Assembly: GCF_026210795.1 (NCBI RefSeq)
Contig: NC_089441.1
Location: forward strand, 3,658,001-3,722,000
DNA: 64,000 nt
Source: Rhizophagus irregularis
Lineage: Eukaryota > Glomeromycota > Glomeromycetes > Glomerales > Glomeraceae
Reading direction: 5' to 3'
Shown here: positions 37,020 to 48,280 of the stretch, piece by piece
Numbering within the stretch: position 1 is the stretch's first letter
How the letters are laid out: each line of letters starts with the position of its first letter
Notes under the pieces: generated by a model
Database searches by the model: none
Told to the model about the DNA's origin: nothing
Seen by the model: only the letters and a program-made list of their open reading frames with translations
Position numbers and translations under genes: made by a program

Positions 37020-38166
37020 ATGTCTACACCTTTTAGATTACGAGGACTATCAAAATGTTGTTGTATTTCTTCATTCACATTGTTGAATAGAAGAAATGAA
37101 AGAGTACTACCATTAATATTGCAAAATAGGTATATGTTGCGGGTAAATAATGCTATAATACAAAACTTATGATACATAATTTTTAAATATTAAAATGTTA
37201 CCTTATTAACGACTTTATTTTTTAAAAGACTCATTATATTAGTTATTCACAAGTAAATAATGAAAATTCAAATAATAAAACTAAAAGAAAAAATAAATTA
37301 GAAGGATATTGGTTAGATGGATTTCAAACTCCAAAACCAATGCAAAAAAGAAAATTTCCACCCTTTATACATAATTTACTTGTACGTTTAGCTAAGGCAT
37401 TTGGATATTATGATTTACCAGTACAAGCTATAAGAATTACAAGAGAATTATATCAAATGTGTTCAAAACATTATGATGATAATAAAGAATTTTATATTGG
37501 TGGTAAGTGAACTTTTCAGAGACATCCGGAAATTTGTTTTTCTTAAATTGATGCATTATTTAAAAAATTTTTTATTTAGCTTGTGGATTACCTGATAGTT
37601 TTCAAACTTGGTTTTCCGTAACTTTATTACATATTTGGATGTTAATGGTTAGGTTTAGAGTTGAAAATGAAGGAAAAATATTTATGCAACAATTAGTAAA
37701 TCATTTATTTGAAGATGCTGAATGGAGAATGAGAGAAGATTATGGAGTATGTTATTTTTTTTAAAAAAAGACTTTTTTTACCATTATTTCATTAATTAAA
37801 AGTACTTTTTCTTAACGAAGATCACTTCAAATAGTATTATCAGACATTACATTAAGGATCTGCTTAACCAGTTTCATGGTGGTGTTATGGCATATGATGA
37901 AGGAATGTGTAAAGATGATCCTGTATTAGCCGCTGCTTTATGGAGGTATGTAAGCTGAAAATAAAAATTGTTTCTTTTGAAATTTTGTTAAAGAATTATT
38001 TATTTTTTTTTTTACAAGGAATATTTTAGTTACAGAGGGTTCAACTCATAATATGGCTTGTTTGGTTAAACATGTTAGACATGAATTACAAAGATTAGAT
38101 CATTTATCATATGAAAGTATTATTGAAGGAAAAATTCAATTTAGAAAACCTGAAATTACATTGTAA
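37020..38166 (+). CDS. CBP3: ubiquinol-cytochrome c reductase assembly factor Cbp3/UQCC1
   Basis: Mitochondrial chaperone that binds newly made cytochrome b for complex III assembly; with Cbp6 it sits at the mitoribosome exit in yeast. Exons 37020-37142, 37229-37502, 37580-37746, 37821-37945 and 38019-38166 give 278 aa, the usual size. The first about 40 residues are Arg/Leu/Ser/Cys-rich (STPFRLRGLSKCCCISSF, RNERVLPLILQNRYMLR) and look like a presequence. The ubiquinol-cyt-c chaperone domain covers about 85-275: LLVRLAKAFGYYDLPVQAIR, DSFQTWFSVTLLHIWMLMVR, LVNHLFEDAEWRMREDYG, YIKDLLNQFHGGVMAYDEGM, DDPVLAAALWRNIL and LVKHVRHELQRLDHL. The exon 1 donor at CGG|GTAAAT was chosen because it keeps the frame; a nearer GTATAT would break it. 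Its co-localisation with uL2m, bL9m and citrate synthase fits a mitochondrial-gene-rich block. Confidence 0.94.
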
Positions 38167-39569
38167 TATAAACAATATTGTTTAGAAAAGAATTTTTGCT
38201 AATGAAAAATTTTATTTGTGCAACCTATTTTATTATATAATATAAATTAAATATAACTGTTTTTAAAAGTATACTTTTATTTGTAATAATATGAAATTTA
38301 ATTAATTTAATTAGTTTAACAATCAAAGTTAGATAAAAAAAAAATTTAATGAAAATTCTGATATTAAAGTAAGTTTAATCTGGTTTTTTAAGAAAATTTT
38401 TTATTTTAATATCATTTAATAAATATAAAATAATTGAAAAGTTATATATACTTATTTTTTTGATTTAATATTATATTTTTAAATAAAAATACTAATATTT
38501 AAATACTGATATTTATTTTAATTACCAAAAATATTACATCTTATCATTTTAAAATTTTCTTATATAAGTATCTTTATCAAAAAATTACTCAAATTTTTTT
38601 AATTAAGTTAAATTATCTTTTTATTTTTTATTTATTTTATAAATGTATAAATTATTTGTAAATCTCTTTCTAAAATTCTGAATATTTTTCATTTATATTA
38701 AACTAGAAAAATGGAAACTGTATATTTAGTTATTTAATTTTATTACAAATATTATAATAAAAATAGATTAACTAATTAACAACAAATTAAATTTATTGAT
38801 TTTGTATAATAAATTTTAATAATATTTTTTCTTACAAAAAAATAAAAATATTATCAGTAATATAAAAAAATTGTAAGATGGAACTCTTTCTAATGATCAT
38901 TATCCATTTTTTTAGCAGAAAAATAAATTTATTTTTTATAATTTTATAGTTTAAAAATGACTTTTAATAACAAAAATATAAGTATTTTAACCTTAATGAA
39001 ATTGCCAATATTAAAAAAATGGAAAGATCCTCTAGCAATATACTAATATGATCCTTTTATAGTTTTGACAGATTCATCTAATACCATTAATCAGTAAAGG
39101 AATATGAATATACTGAGAAAATTATGAGATCTTTCAAGGCTAAATTTAAGGAATTTGGTATTCAGTTAAAAATGATGTTTAACTTACCTATTTATTGTTT
39201 ATTATCTTTGTTTTTGCCAAAGATTACAAAACTACTTTGAAAAAAAATTTTAATGGCAAACATTCAAAAATAAATGGCATAGCAAATTTCAATAGATTTT
39301 ACTAATAATATATTAATATCAAAACAAATGATGCTAATGAAAATTTTGAAAAATACCAAATACCAATTAACAATCATACAACTGATTTTTTTTCAAAAAG
39401 TGTTCTATAAAATTAAATACTAAAGTTATATTCTATATTTCCAAAAAAAACAGAAAAAACTGTTATTTTCACAGAAATGACTATTAGGAATTTAGAAATA
39501 AAACTACTTTTCTGACTTCATCTAGTATTAAAAAAATAAATAAAAATACAACCAAATTAGCTGTAAATA

Positions 39570-39762
39570 GAATTTGGACAATGTTTAATTAATTTAATTG
39601 ATTATTAGATATCCAATTAAACAATAATTGAACATATATTCAAATCTAATTGGACAATGTTTATATTATTCAAATTATATAATATAAAAAATAATTGAAC
39701 AATTGGACATATGTCTAATTGGATATTCAATTAGATGTCTAAATGTCCAATTAAATAAATTT
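39570..39762. mobile_element. MITE-like inverted-repeat unit with TTGGACAT arms
   Basis: TTGGACA words occur in one orientation at the left and middle (about 39574, 39640, 39696) and as TGTCCAA at the right end (about 39744). The right-hand arm TTGGACATATGTCTAATTGG folds back on the segment ending at 39750 with a few mismatches. No coding capacity. Boundaries are approximate. Confidence 0.45.
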
Positions 39763-39969
39763 CTAACACTGGATATTAGATAGCAAAGCTTAGTCTAATA
39801 TTTGGAATCAAATATATTTAAATATATTTAAGTATTTATAAAGTATATTTGAATAATATTTGAATAAGTTAAATTTTCTTTTATAGTAATAATTTACATA
39901 AGTTTAGCCTGAATTATGATTTTAATTTGGTTAAATTTAAAAATTTAATATCCAATAACTATACTATAT

Positions 39970-40074
39970 CTGGCTAAATGAATACTTGAATAACTACTAT
40001 ATTTATTCAAATACTAGAATATACTCAAATTATTTGAATAACTGTTATATATTTTTAAATATTAATTTAGCCAG
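39970..40074. mobile_element. short MITE-like unit with CTGGCTAAAT termini
   Basis: CTGGCTAAAT at the left end and ATTTAGCCAG at the right end are exact reverse complements 105 bp apart; the interior is AT-rich and noncoding. No convincing target duplication was seen. Confidence 0.45.
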
Positions 40075-40661
40075 TTAAGAAAAAATAACAGTACATTCTA
40101 AAAAAGCAAATCTTTTAATTATAACTAATTATAATCCATCAATCAAAGATAATGTCTATAAAATAACTTTATATGATATTTTCTTTACTTAGTAATCTGG
40201 TTTCAACTTAATAATTAATATTCTTTCACATCTTAAAAAGTGGAGTTACGTGATTACTATAAAGACTAAAAGTCAGAAGAAATACATAATAGTTATCAAC
40301 TTACTATATCTATTAATTTCAATAAGTAGATAATAGAACTTTAGAATTAAGGAATTTGGACTGCTTCTTTAGAAAATCTTCCTGTCTGATAATACCCAAC
40401 TAATTGAAATCTTTAACAAAAAAGAAAAGAGAATGATTTTAGACTGTGATTAAAAATATTTCTGGAACTATAACCACTCTAATAACTCTTTCTAATTACT
40501 AATTACCTATATAATAAGTTGTAGAATATTTAAAGTAGTTTAAGAGAAGAATACTTGCAAATTAATTATGTATTATGAAAGTTAGTTAGGCTGACATGAA
40601 TAGTATATTAGTATTATTAGTACTAGTAAGATTACCTTACATAAATATGAAGTATTTGGTC

Positions 40662-40888
40662 AGGACCCCGCCTACTACTAAAATATGTTACTGGTAGAAA
40701 TTTCACTTTCATATGAAACCTTACCTTAAAATTTGCTTAAATTTTATTGGTTAATTGACTAAAAAGGAAAAAAATTATAATAATGTAACATAAAATTTCC
40801 TTTTATAGTAGGATTTTCAAAGAGCTTTATATGTAAACCTTACCTTAGGCTACAGGGTGACCTATCTCAATAGTAGGCGGGTCCTATT
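40662..40888. mobile_element. MITE-like unit with AGGACCCGCCTACTA termini
   Basis: The left end AGGACCCCGCCTACTA and the reverse complement of the right end (AGGACCCGCCTACTA) match over 15 positions with one extra C. The interior also has a direct repeat built on ATG(T)AAACCTTACCTTA (about 40712 and 40829). The length of about 227 bp, lack of ORFs and GC-rich termini in AT-rich DNA support a nonautonomous DNA transposon. Flanks show ATTTG on both sides, but not directly abutting on the left. Confidence 0.6.
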
Positions 40889-41505
40889 TGAACTTAATAT
40901 TTCTTTTCATAGCTATCTAAAAATCATAATAGACTAATAAGAAATAGCTATAACCAGAAGCAAATCAAAATACAACTTATAAAGATAGATAGAAAATTAG
41001 TTTGAATAAGGGAGCTTACAGATATTACGTAATTATTAAAGGGAGGAGGAGGGTAACCAAATCTTACGTTACACTTAATAAAATATATAATTTATAAATA
41101 TTATAATTTGATTGGTTATTAAATCTGATAAGGGGGGGAGTAAGTTTATATTAAACTGAATATTACATATTATATGTAACTTCCCTAACAAGAATTAAGG
41201 ATGAAAATCTTTTGAAAATAATTAAATTCTTAAAATGATGATGGAAAAGGACTTGGCTGATATTAATAAATTAACTATATTAGTAAAAATTAAATTATTG
41301 CTTAGAAGATTTGCTAATTAATAAAAAAACTGGATAAGCTTAAAAACTATAAGTAGGACAAATAGGACGCTATATATTAGAGTTAAAAATTAATCTGTTT
41401 AGCAAAATTTTTAATATCTAGTTCAGAAACATTATTATCTAATAAAGAAAAAGAATCAGTTATTTTGAAGCTATATCAATAGTTATAGAAATATAATTTT
41501 TCTTT

Positions 41506-42290
41506 AAAATTTTTTTTTTTTTGATAATCACAATATATTTACAAATTATACAAAGATAAAAAAAACTAATATTATTAATTTATAAACCATTTGTCATTTC
41601 TCTATGAAATCTCATATGTATACTATCAGATACTTAGGTAGTTATAATGATTAATTAAGTAAACAACATATGAAATACATCATATTAGTATATAGTCCTA
41701 ATATCTTTATCTAGTAGATTACAAATTTTTCTTTAAAATGAATCTTTATTCAATTTATTATTTATTTCATTATTCATTAAAATATTTTTTTTTTTTTTTT
41801 TTAAAAAAACTTTATTATAGATGTGATTATGTCCCTATTATAATCACGCTTACTTACATATATAAACCAAATATAAGATAAACAAATACATATAAGAATT
41901 AAGCATTATGAAACAAAACTACTTTTCATAAAGAACAAGTCGACCTGTCACTTAAACGATCACATCATTGTTAAAAACCATGATGCGACCTCAAATTCAA
42001 AAGTGACTGTCATGATCTACCTAAAAATTTGCCCAATAGCCACTTCAATAGAATGCTAAATCATTCCATTTATTCCAATTACTTTCTAACATATTACAGT
42101 CAACATCTTTAACACTCACTTCAGTACGTTTACTATATGACTTAGCTTTTTTATCTTTACCGCTAATACCGCACCACTTTTCTTCCTTTATTACACGTTA
42201 TTAATAACGTGCATGTATGATTCTTTCTTTATTAATAAAAGCTGTATGTACATACTATCGAATACAGAATGATGAAATAAATGAAAAAAA
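41506..42290 (-). mobile_element. 5'-truncated LINE 3' ends with poly(A), minus strand
   Basis: Two poly(T) heads (about 41508-41522 and 41785-41802) mark poly(A) tails of minus-strand elements. The second is preceded on the minus strand (about 42200 to 42050) by a short coding-like frame: KWCGISGKDKKAKSYSKR, then TEVSVKDVDCNMLESNWNKW and NDLAFY before a stop. This is followed by about 250 nt of 3' UTR and the A-tail. That layout (C-terminal ORF stub, 3' UTR, poly(A)) is what 5'-truncated non-LTR retrotransposons leave. The family is not named; no reverse transcriptase remains in the window. Confidence 0.5.
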
Positions 42291-42490
42291 ATTTCTAAAT
42301 AATTTGTTAAAACTACTGAAGAAGTTTATATATTTTTCTTTCAAACATAGTTTGCCATATATAAATATAATCAAATATGGAATGGTGTAAACACTATAAC
42401 AAAATTCAATAGATAAACTATCTATATATTTTTCTTTCTAACTAAATAGCCCTATGTAAATATTATCAAATAGGGAATGCATTCATTAAA
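42215..42490. repeat. degenerate tandem repeat, about 100-bp unit
   Basis: Three loosely spaced copies of a TTTTTCTTTC...TAAATAT(A/T)ATCAAATA.GGAATG pattern are seen near 42220-42275, 42330-42385 and 42425-42485. Confidence 0.45.
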
Positions 42491-42805
42491 ATATTATAAT
42501 CTTCTTAATTTTAAATTAAAATTATTAGTTTTATGTAAATTAAATTGAAGTTGTTTTACTAAAACATATATGCTTAATGTTTCATACATTCTGTTGCAAG
42601 ACTAAAAGAATTATTAAAAATATTACATATAATAGAATTTGTTGACTAATCACATAAAAATTTAAATTACTTGATATTTAAATTAATATTATTATATTCA
42701 AAATAATATTAGTTTTAAATAACATCAAATCTTATAATATTAATTATAATTTTTAATCAAAACAAAATATATTTAGAAAATAAAATTCATCTACTTTTAT
42801 ATACT

Positions 42806-43060
42806 TTTTTTTTTTTTCCGCAGCGCATTTGCAGTTTTATTAAAGTAAAAAAATAAAAAAATATATACAAAGTAAAATTCCTAATAACTACTCTAATATA
42901 ATTAAACTACAAACCACTCGTCATACCGGTAGTACCTCACGTGTGCACTGTTAAGTGATCGTTTGACTCCGTAGGTAGACTTCATTTAGTAACAGGTCAT
43001 CTTAGCCATAAAGACCCTATCTTCAATGTTTGGTGATCACGGGACCCAACTACTTTTATA
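42806..43060 (-). mobile_element. third LINE/SINE-like tail, minus strand
   Basis: Begins with a poly(T) head (42806-42818) and continues with a unit whose AAACCACTCGTCAT...GTGCACTGTTAAGTGATCG...TAGGTAG order is recognisably related to the decayed copy at about 41580-41645 (AAACCATTTGTCAT...TAGGTAG). It keeps more GC than its surroundings, so it may be the younger copy. No coding region seen. Confidence 0.5.
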
Positions 43061-43927
43061 TACTGATTTTTCTTTTTTATAGATAAAATTATTATTTCTC
43101 AGTATTTTAAAATATTAAGCAATTTTTAGAACAATATAAAGTAATTTAGCAAAAGTAAAATCAGAGTTTATTTGATAAATAAATTATATCAAAAAAGTAT
43201 TTAGTAGCTTCTAAACTATACATTCATAGAAGTAAAGGAACTAATGGATAATATTTCCAATATGCTTTTATTAAAAAAACTATAGATTCCATCAGAATTT
43301 TAATCAGCTAAAAAATTCTTTTTTAAATTAATAAAATTAGAATAAAATTTTGATAAATTTAATATGTATTGATACCAAAAATGAAGAAAAAAAATGATAT
43401 TATAACTATTTTAATACATTTTAATAAACTGATTTTTCAATTAAAATAACAATTAATCAGCTTACTTTAACAATATACAATTTAATTAAATATATAAATA
43501 TTATATAAATAAAACAAATAAAAATAATCAAATAACATTTACCAAATAAATAATAATACAAAAAATTTACACATTTCTTTACTTTAGAATTTTCTAAATA
43601 TTAAAGATATACAGTTTTTAAATTTGATGAGCAAAAAGCTCTATATGTAATTATTGTAATAGCATCATTTTATCTATCAAGTTTAACTTTTTATTTATAC
43701 ATTATAAAATCTAAATATTAAGAAATAAATAGAAATAATCAAAATGTGTAGTTGATTTTTTAAATAATAAAACTTATATTCCAAATATAATCACATTTTA
43801 ATAAGTTTTTTTGGCATATTTCAGGGTTTGAATTCTTAAAACAGAGCTAACTAATGGTATAATCAAATAGCTGAATATTATATTAGACTTTATATTAATC
43901 ATTTATAATCTCTTATCAATTAGTATA

Positions 43928-44124
43928 CAGTTAGACCTCTATACAGTCACCTAATCAGTTCTGCAAAAATTAGTGACTATATAGAGGCTTTTACTATGAT
44001 ATGATTATACAAAGGTTTTTTTATATAGTAATTATATATATTGGTATTTCTCAAAGGTGTGATTATATAGAGGAATTTTATATGATGTGACTATATGAGG
44101 TGTAATTATATAGAGGTCTGACTG
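43928..44124. mobile_element. MITE with CAGTYAGACCTCTATA termini and TA target duplication
   Basis: The left end reads CAGTTAGACCTCTATA and the right end is the reverse complement CAGTCAGACCTCTATA, with the dinucleotide TA directly outside both ends. The 197-bp length, AT-rich noncoding interior with internal copies of TATAGAGG, and TA duplication are typical of nonautonomous Tc1/mariner-pogo-type DNA transposons. Family assignment is from the TA duplication and terminal pattern. Confidence 0.75.
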
Positions 44125-45296
44125 TACTTTGAATTAATGTTTGAATCTGAAATTTCACTAACATATTATATTATTAGAACTAATATTTAAAATATATAAG
44201 TTTAATTGAGATGCAATATTTATTAAAAGTTTTTGGTGAAAATTAATAATATCAGTTGTTTTATTTGAACTATTATTCAGAATTAATGTAATAACTACTA
44301 GTAGAAATTTAGGAAGTAAAACCTATTATTTTTTCAATAAATTATATAATTAAGTAATCAAACAAATTTAATAATACAGTTTAATTAAATAATGAATTTT
44401 ACTTGCAAAATATATATTTAAATACTATTTATATTACTTTTGAATTATTGATTAATTTGATTGTGATCAGAAATTTTAATTTATTATTATTGAATTTTAA
44501 TCCAACAATACAGCCAAATTGTGAAAAATAATAAAGACCAATTTTAATTTAGTATTATCTGTTATAGTAACAATAAGGTCTTTGTAATAAAAATATCATT
44601 AATTATTTAAATTTTGCTACATTTTTATAATAAAGATTTGGATTAGTAAAATAGTTATTTTTATTTCTTTTTAGTCATCTTTGTTAAAATTAGTTTATAA
44701 AAAAAATATCAGTAATAAGTAATTGTATTAATATTAAAAGAAATTAAGAAATTATAATGAATTATCTAATACTTTAAATAGTTCAGCCTTCTAAATTTGC
44801 CAAAAAAAAATCTAAAATTCAATTGTTAAAGCTACCTAAAATTACAAGAAAGCTGGTAAACTCTTCTAAATATTTAAAATTTTATTAATTTGAACCTTTT
44901 TTTTTTTATAAATATGTTTAAATTATAATATAATATAATTCAGTAAATATAAGTTTATTATTAAAAGTATTTTTCATTACTTTATTAATCAGGATAAGCC
45001 ATATATTTGAATTATTAGGTAACTAGGTAAGTCATCTCCTTTAGTAATATTCCAAATTTGAAGTAAATCAACATTTTGTAAATACTTCTTTATTGGATTA
45101 TTTTTAAACTAAAATGAAAGTATATATTTTATATTTTTAAGTTTTGATATTAAAACAAAAATTTGATTTTTTAATCAAACATTAGAATATAATACCAAAA
45201 ATGCAGTAAAACAGATTTGTATTTCTTTTCTGTAAATAGGTAGAGATCTTTAGTATTTATAAGGAAAAAGTTTAATTCAATTTGCTTTTTTTTTCA

Positions 45297-45427
45297 TTTT
45301 TGTGATTATCTTAATATTTAATAATTCAATTTAAATAAACTTTTTCTTTTATAGAGTTTAATGTTAACTATAAGTTAAAAAAAAGTTTATTTAAATTAAA
45401 TTATTGAATACTAAGAAAATTACAAAA
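45297..45427. repeat. long imperfect hairpin, about 48-bp arms
   Basis: The arm at 45297-45344 pairs with 45379-45427 with a handful of mismatches around a loop of about 34 nt. It could be a MITE core or a transcribed hairpin. No target duplication identified. Confidence 0.6.
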
Positions 45428-46192
45428 TTAATTTTTAATTTTTTAAAAAAATGTCAATTTGCTTTAAATCACCAATAGAGATTAATTGCTTTTTTTTACT
45501 GATTAACTTATCTATTTTTTTAGTAAAAGTCATTTAAAACTTTTTTACTGTTTTATTCTTATATATAACTTGTTTAATATTTTAAATTACTTAGTAAAAA
45601 TATTATATCTATTTATTAGTATTTCTACTACTTATATGAAAATTTTTAAGTTTTTAAAATATTATTTACTAAGTTTAATATAAGATAACCATTTTATATA
45701 AATATTTTTTTGGATTTTTTAAAAGGTTAAAAAGTAGTACATTCTAGTTTCTATATTTTTGAAATCTAACTGGTTAAGTAATTCTCAAACTAGATCATTA
45801 TTTTTGAAAAAAGTGTTTTTAAAAATATTTTACTTATTAATTGATATAATTAATATACAAGGTTTTCTAGGTTTTTTTACTTAAAAAGATAGAGTTGAAA
45901 TATATATATTTAATATTTTTTATAGGTTTTTTACTTTTAAGTTTTCTGTAATTATAATTTTTTTTGAATTTTTTGTGATATTAAAGTATTTGTAAATTTT
46001 TTCTTTTTTTAATTAGTTAATTTCAGGATGATAAAAAAAGTGACAGATCATGTGCCACAATTTTGATAATGTAAGAATCTGTTAGCTATATATTAAATTA
46101 TTACAGAATTTTTATTAAGATTGATGCAGATCAAAGGATTATTCAAAATAAAATAGTTTATGATAAGATAGATATTCTTTAAAAGATGCAAA

Positions 46193-46472
46193 CACTGGTA
46201 AAAAAATGGTCTATCCTACACATATCCTACACATATCTTACATATATCGGGTACTCAAAATGTAGAAAATCATACACAAATAATACACATATCATACATA
46301 CATATAGTATCTTATATATATAGTATACCTATCAGGTACCTGATATATGTATGATATATATATTAGTACCCGATATGTGTATGATATGTGTATTATTTGT
46401 GTATGATTTTCTACATTTTAAGTACCCAATATGTGTAAGATATGTGTAGGATAAATCATTTTTTTACCAGTG
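46193..46472. mobile_element. 280-bp foldback MITE with CACTGGTAAAAAAATG termini
   Basis: The ends CACTGGTAAAAAAATG and CATTTTTTTACCAGTG are exact reverse complements, and pairing continues inward nearly without break through CCTACACATATC/GATATGTGTAGG, CATTTTGAGTACC and ATCATACACAAATAATACAC to a centre near 46330. The whole element is therefore one giant hairpin. Little sequence has diverged between arms, so the insertion looks recent compared with its surroundings, or the arms are kept similar by gene conversion. Confidence 0.75.
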
Positions 46473-47239
46473 AACCCAGTAAGAAAAATCGCATACTGAA
46501 AATATACTGAAAATATACTGAATTTTAAGAATATTTAACTATATAATCATGTATATTATAAGTATAAATTAAATATAATTTTAGTATATTTTATGTAAGA
46601 TATTTATATCCATAAATAATGCTAAAATTATGTTTAAATATACTGTATTTAATATGTAAAAAGCTCATAAAACACCCTTAAATTTTGCCTCTTTAAGTAT
46701 ATTTTAAGTGCAAATTTTATGTCATTAATTTCTACTTAATTTCAGGATAATTTTATTTCGTGTTATTATATATATTTAAGTTTAAGTATATTTAAAGCCC
46801 ATTTTCAGTGTATTATAAATATGATTCAATTGTATTTTGCATATATTTTAATAATATTTCAATTAGAAATAACATATATTTTTAGTAGTTTTAAAGGTCA
46901 ATTTAGTTCAAATAAAATAATATTTTATGTATCTTTTAATTAAAAATAGCATACATTTTTACTTGCATTAAAGATTATTTTAATTACATTTTTACATTTG
47001 ATAATAATGATATTTTTAGTATATAAATACAATATCGATATGGTTTGATTATATTTCAATAATAATTCGTGTACATTTTAAAGGCTATGCTAATAACCAA
47101 TGATACAAATAATTTCTATAGTAAAGTAAAATGTTTAATTTCATATTTCTGAAACTATATAAAACGAAAATAAATAAAGAATAAAATAAATAAAGAAAAG
47201 AAGATACAGTTAGGAAAACTTATTTTTCATACCCATTAC

Positions 47240-47752
47240 ACAATAACTCGAGACCCATTTAATTTAATGTACTTATTAAAGAGGGGAAAAAGTTATATTA
47301 GTAATTTAGTTATTTAATTTTAAATCCAATACAATAAAGTTTCGATGCATACCTGTTTAATAAACATAATTTTTAAGTAAAAAATACTTATACACGTCTA
47401 CAATTAACACCTCGACACGGACCTATTTAATTTAATGTACTTGTTAAAGAGGGGAAAAAGTTATATTAGTAATTTAGTTATTTAATTTTAAATCCAATAC
47501 AATAAAGTTTGATGCATACCTGTTTAATAAACATAATTTTTAAGTAAAAAATACTTATACACGTCTACAATTAACACCTCGACACGGACCTATTTAATTT
47601 AATGTACTTGTTAAAGAGGGGAAAAAGGTATATTAGTAATTTAATTATTTAATTTTAAATCCAATACAATAAAGTTTGATGCATACCTGTTAATAAACAT
47701 AAAAAAATACTTATACACGTCTACATTCTACAGTTAACACCTGACACGGCTA
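47240..47752. repeat. 168-bp tandem repeat, three copies
   Basis: The phrase AATTTAATGTACTT recurs at 47261, 47429 and 47596, a period of 167-168 bp. Each unit continues with AAAGAGGGGAAAAAG, AATCCAATACAATAAAGTTT, ACCTGTTTAATAAACAT and ACTTATACACGTCTACA. Copies 1 and 2 are near-identical; the third has lost a few bases. Confidence 0.9.
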
Positions 47753-48280
47753 CATTAAAATAGAAAAAATAAAAGAATCAGTTAATATTAATTTCGACAG
47801 TAACTAACTATTGGATAATTGATATTGTGGTGGAAAATTTATGTATTCATACCGTCTCTCCCTGTAATATAGTCAGCTTCTCTTCTAAGTAGGGTTAATT
47901 AAAACTTTCTAATTCCAGAAATTCAAGGTTTTGTATCTTCGTATCCTTTATTCCTGGTAAAATATTTTTCGTCAGTAAGTTTATAAATAATATAGACTTA
48001 TTACCAGAATAACATAGACTTATTACCAATATTTTATCAGAAAAGAGAAAAGTAAAATAAAAAAACAGTGAAATGTTTTGCTTATAATAGGTATTTCATC
48101 TATTTCATCATCGCTTATCCGTGTTTAACTATTTTTAGATACAAATAAAGTTAATGGGATAATCTTATTCGTGTTTAGCTATTTTTAGAAATTAATCAAT
48201 ATACAACAAATATTCTTAATTATCGGGTTTTTTACTAGAACATAAAAAGTTTTATTATAAGTGCGAACTGCTGCAAGAAA

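Larger units (their letters stand above)
38167..48280. other. 10-kb gene desert of decayed repeats
   Basis: No host gene was found between Cbp3 and the transposase. The base texture differs from 1-14 kb: extremely AT-rich but with mixed A/T words rather than long homopolymers. It contains several inverted-repeat MITE-like units, poly(T)-headed LINE tails around 41.5-43.1 kb, a tandem 168-bp repeat at 47.2-47.75 kb and degenerate direct repeats. Individual elements are listed separately. Between them (for example 38200-39550, 44150-45290, 46500-47200) I see only AT-rich sequence, with a recurring TATATTTTAAG-like word from about 46490 to 46960. Confidence 0.7.

Noticed and set aside
47240-47752. 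Tandem repeat considered as a CRISPR array
   Set aside because: The whole 168-bp unit is repeated without unique spacers, and the genome is eukaryotic.
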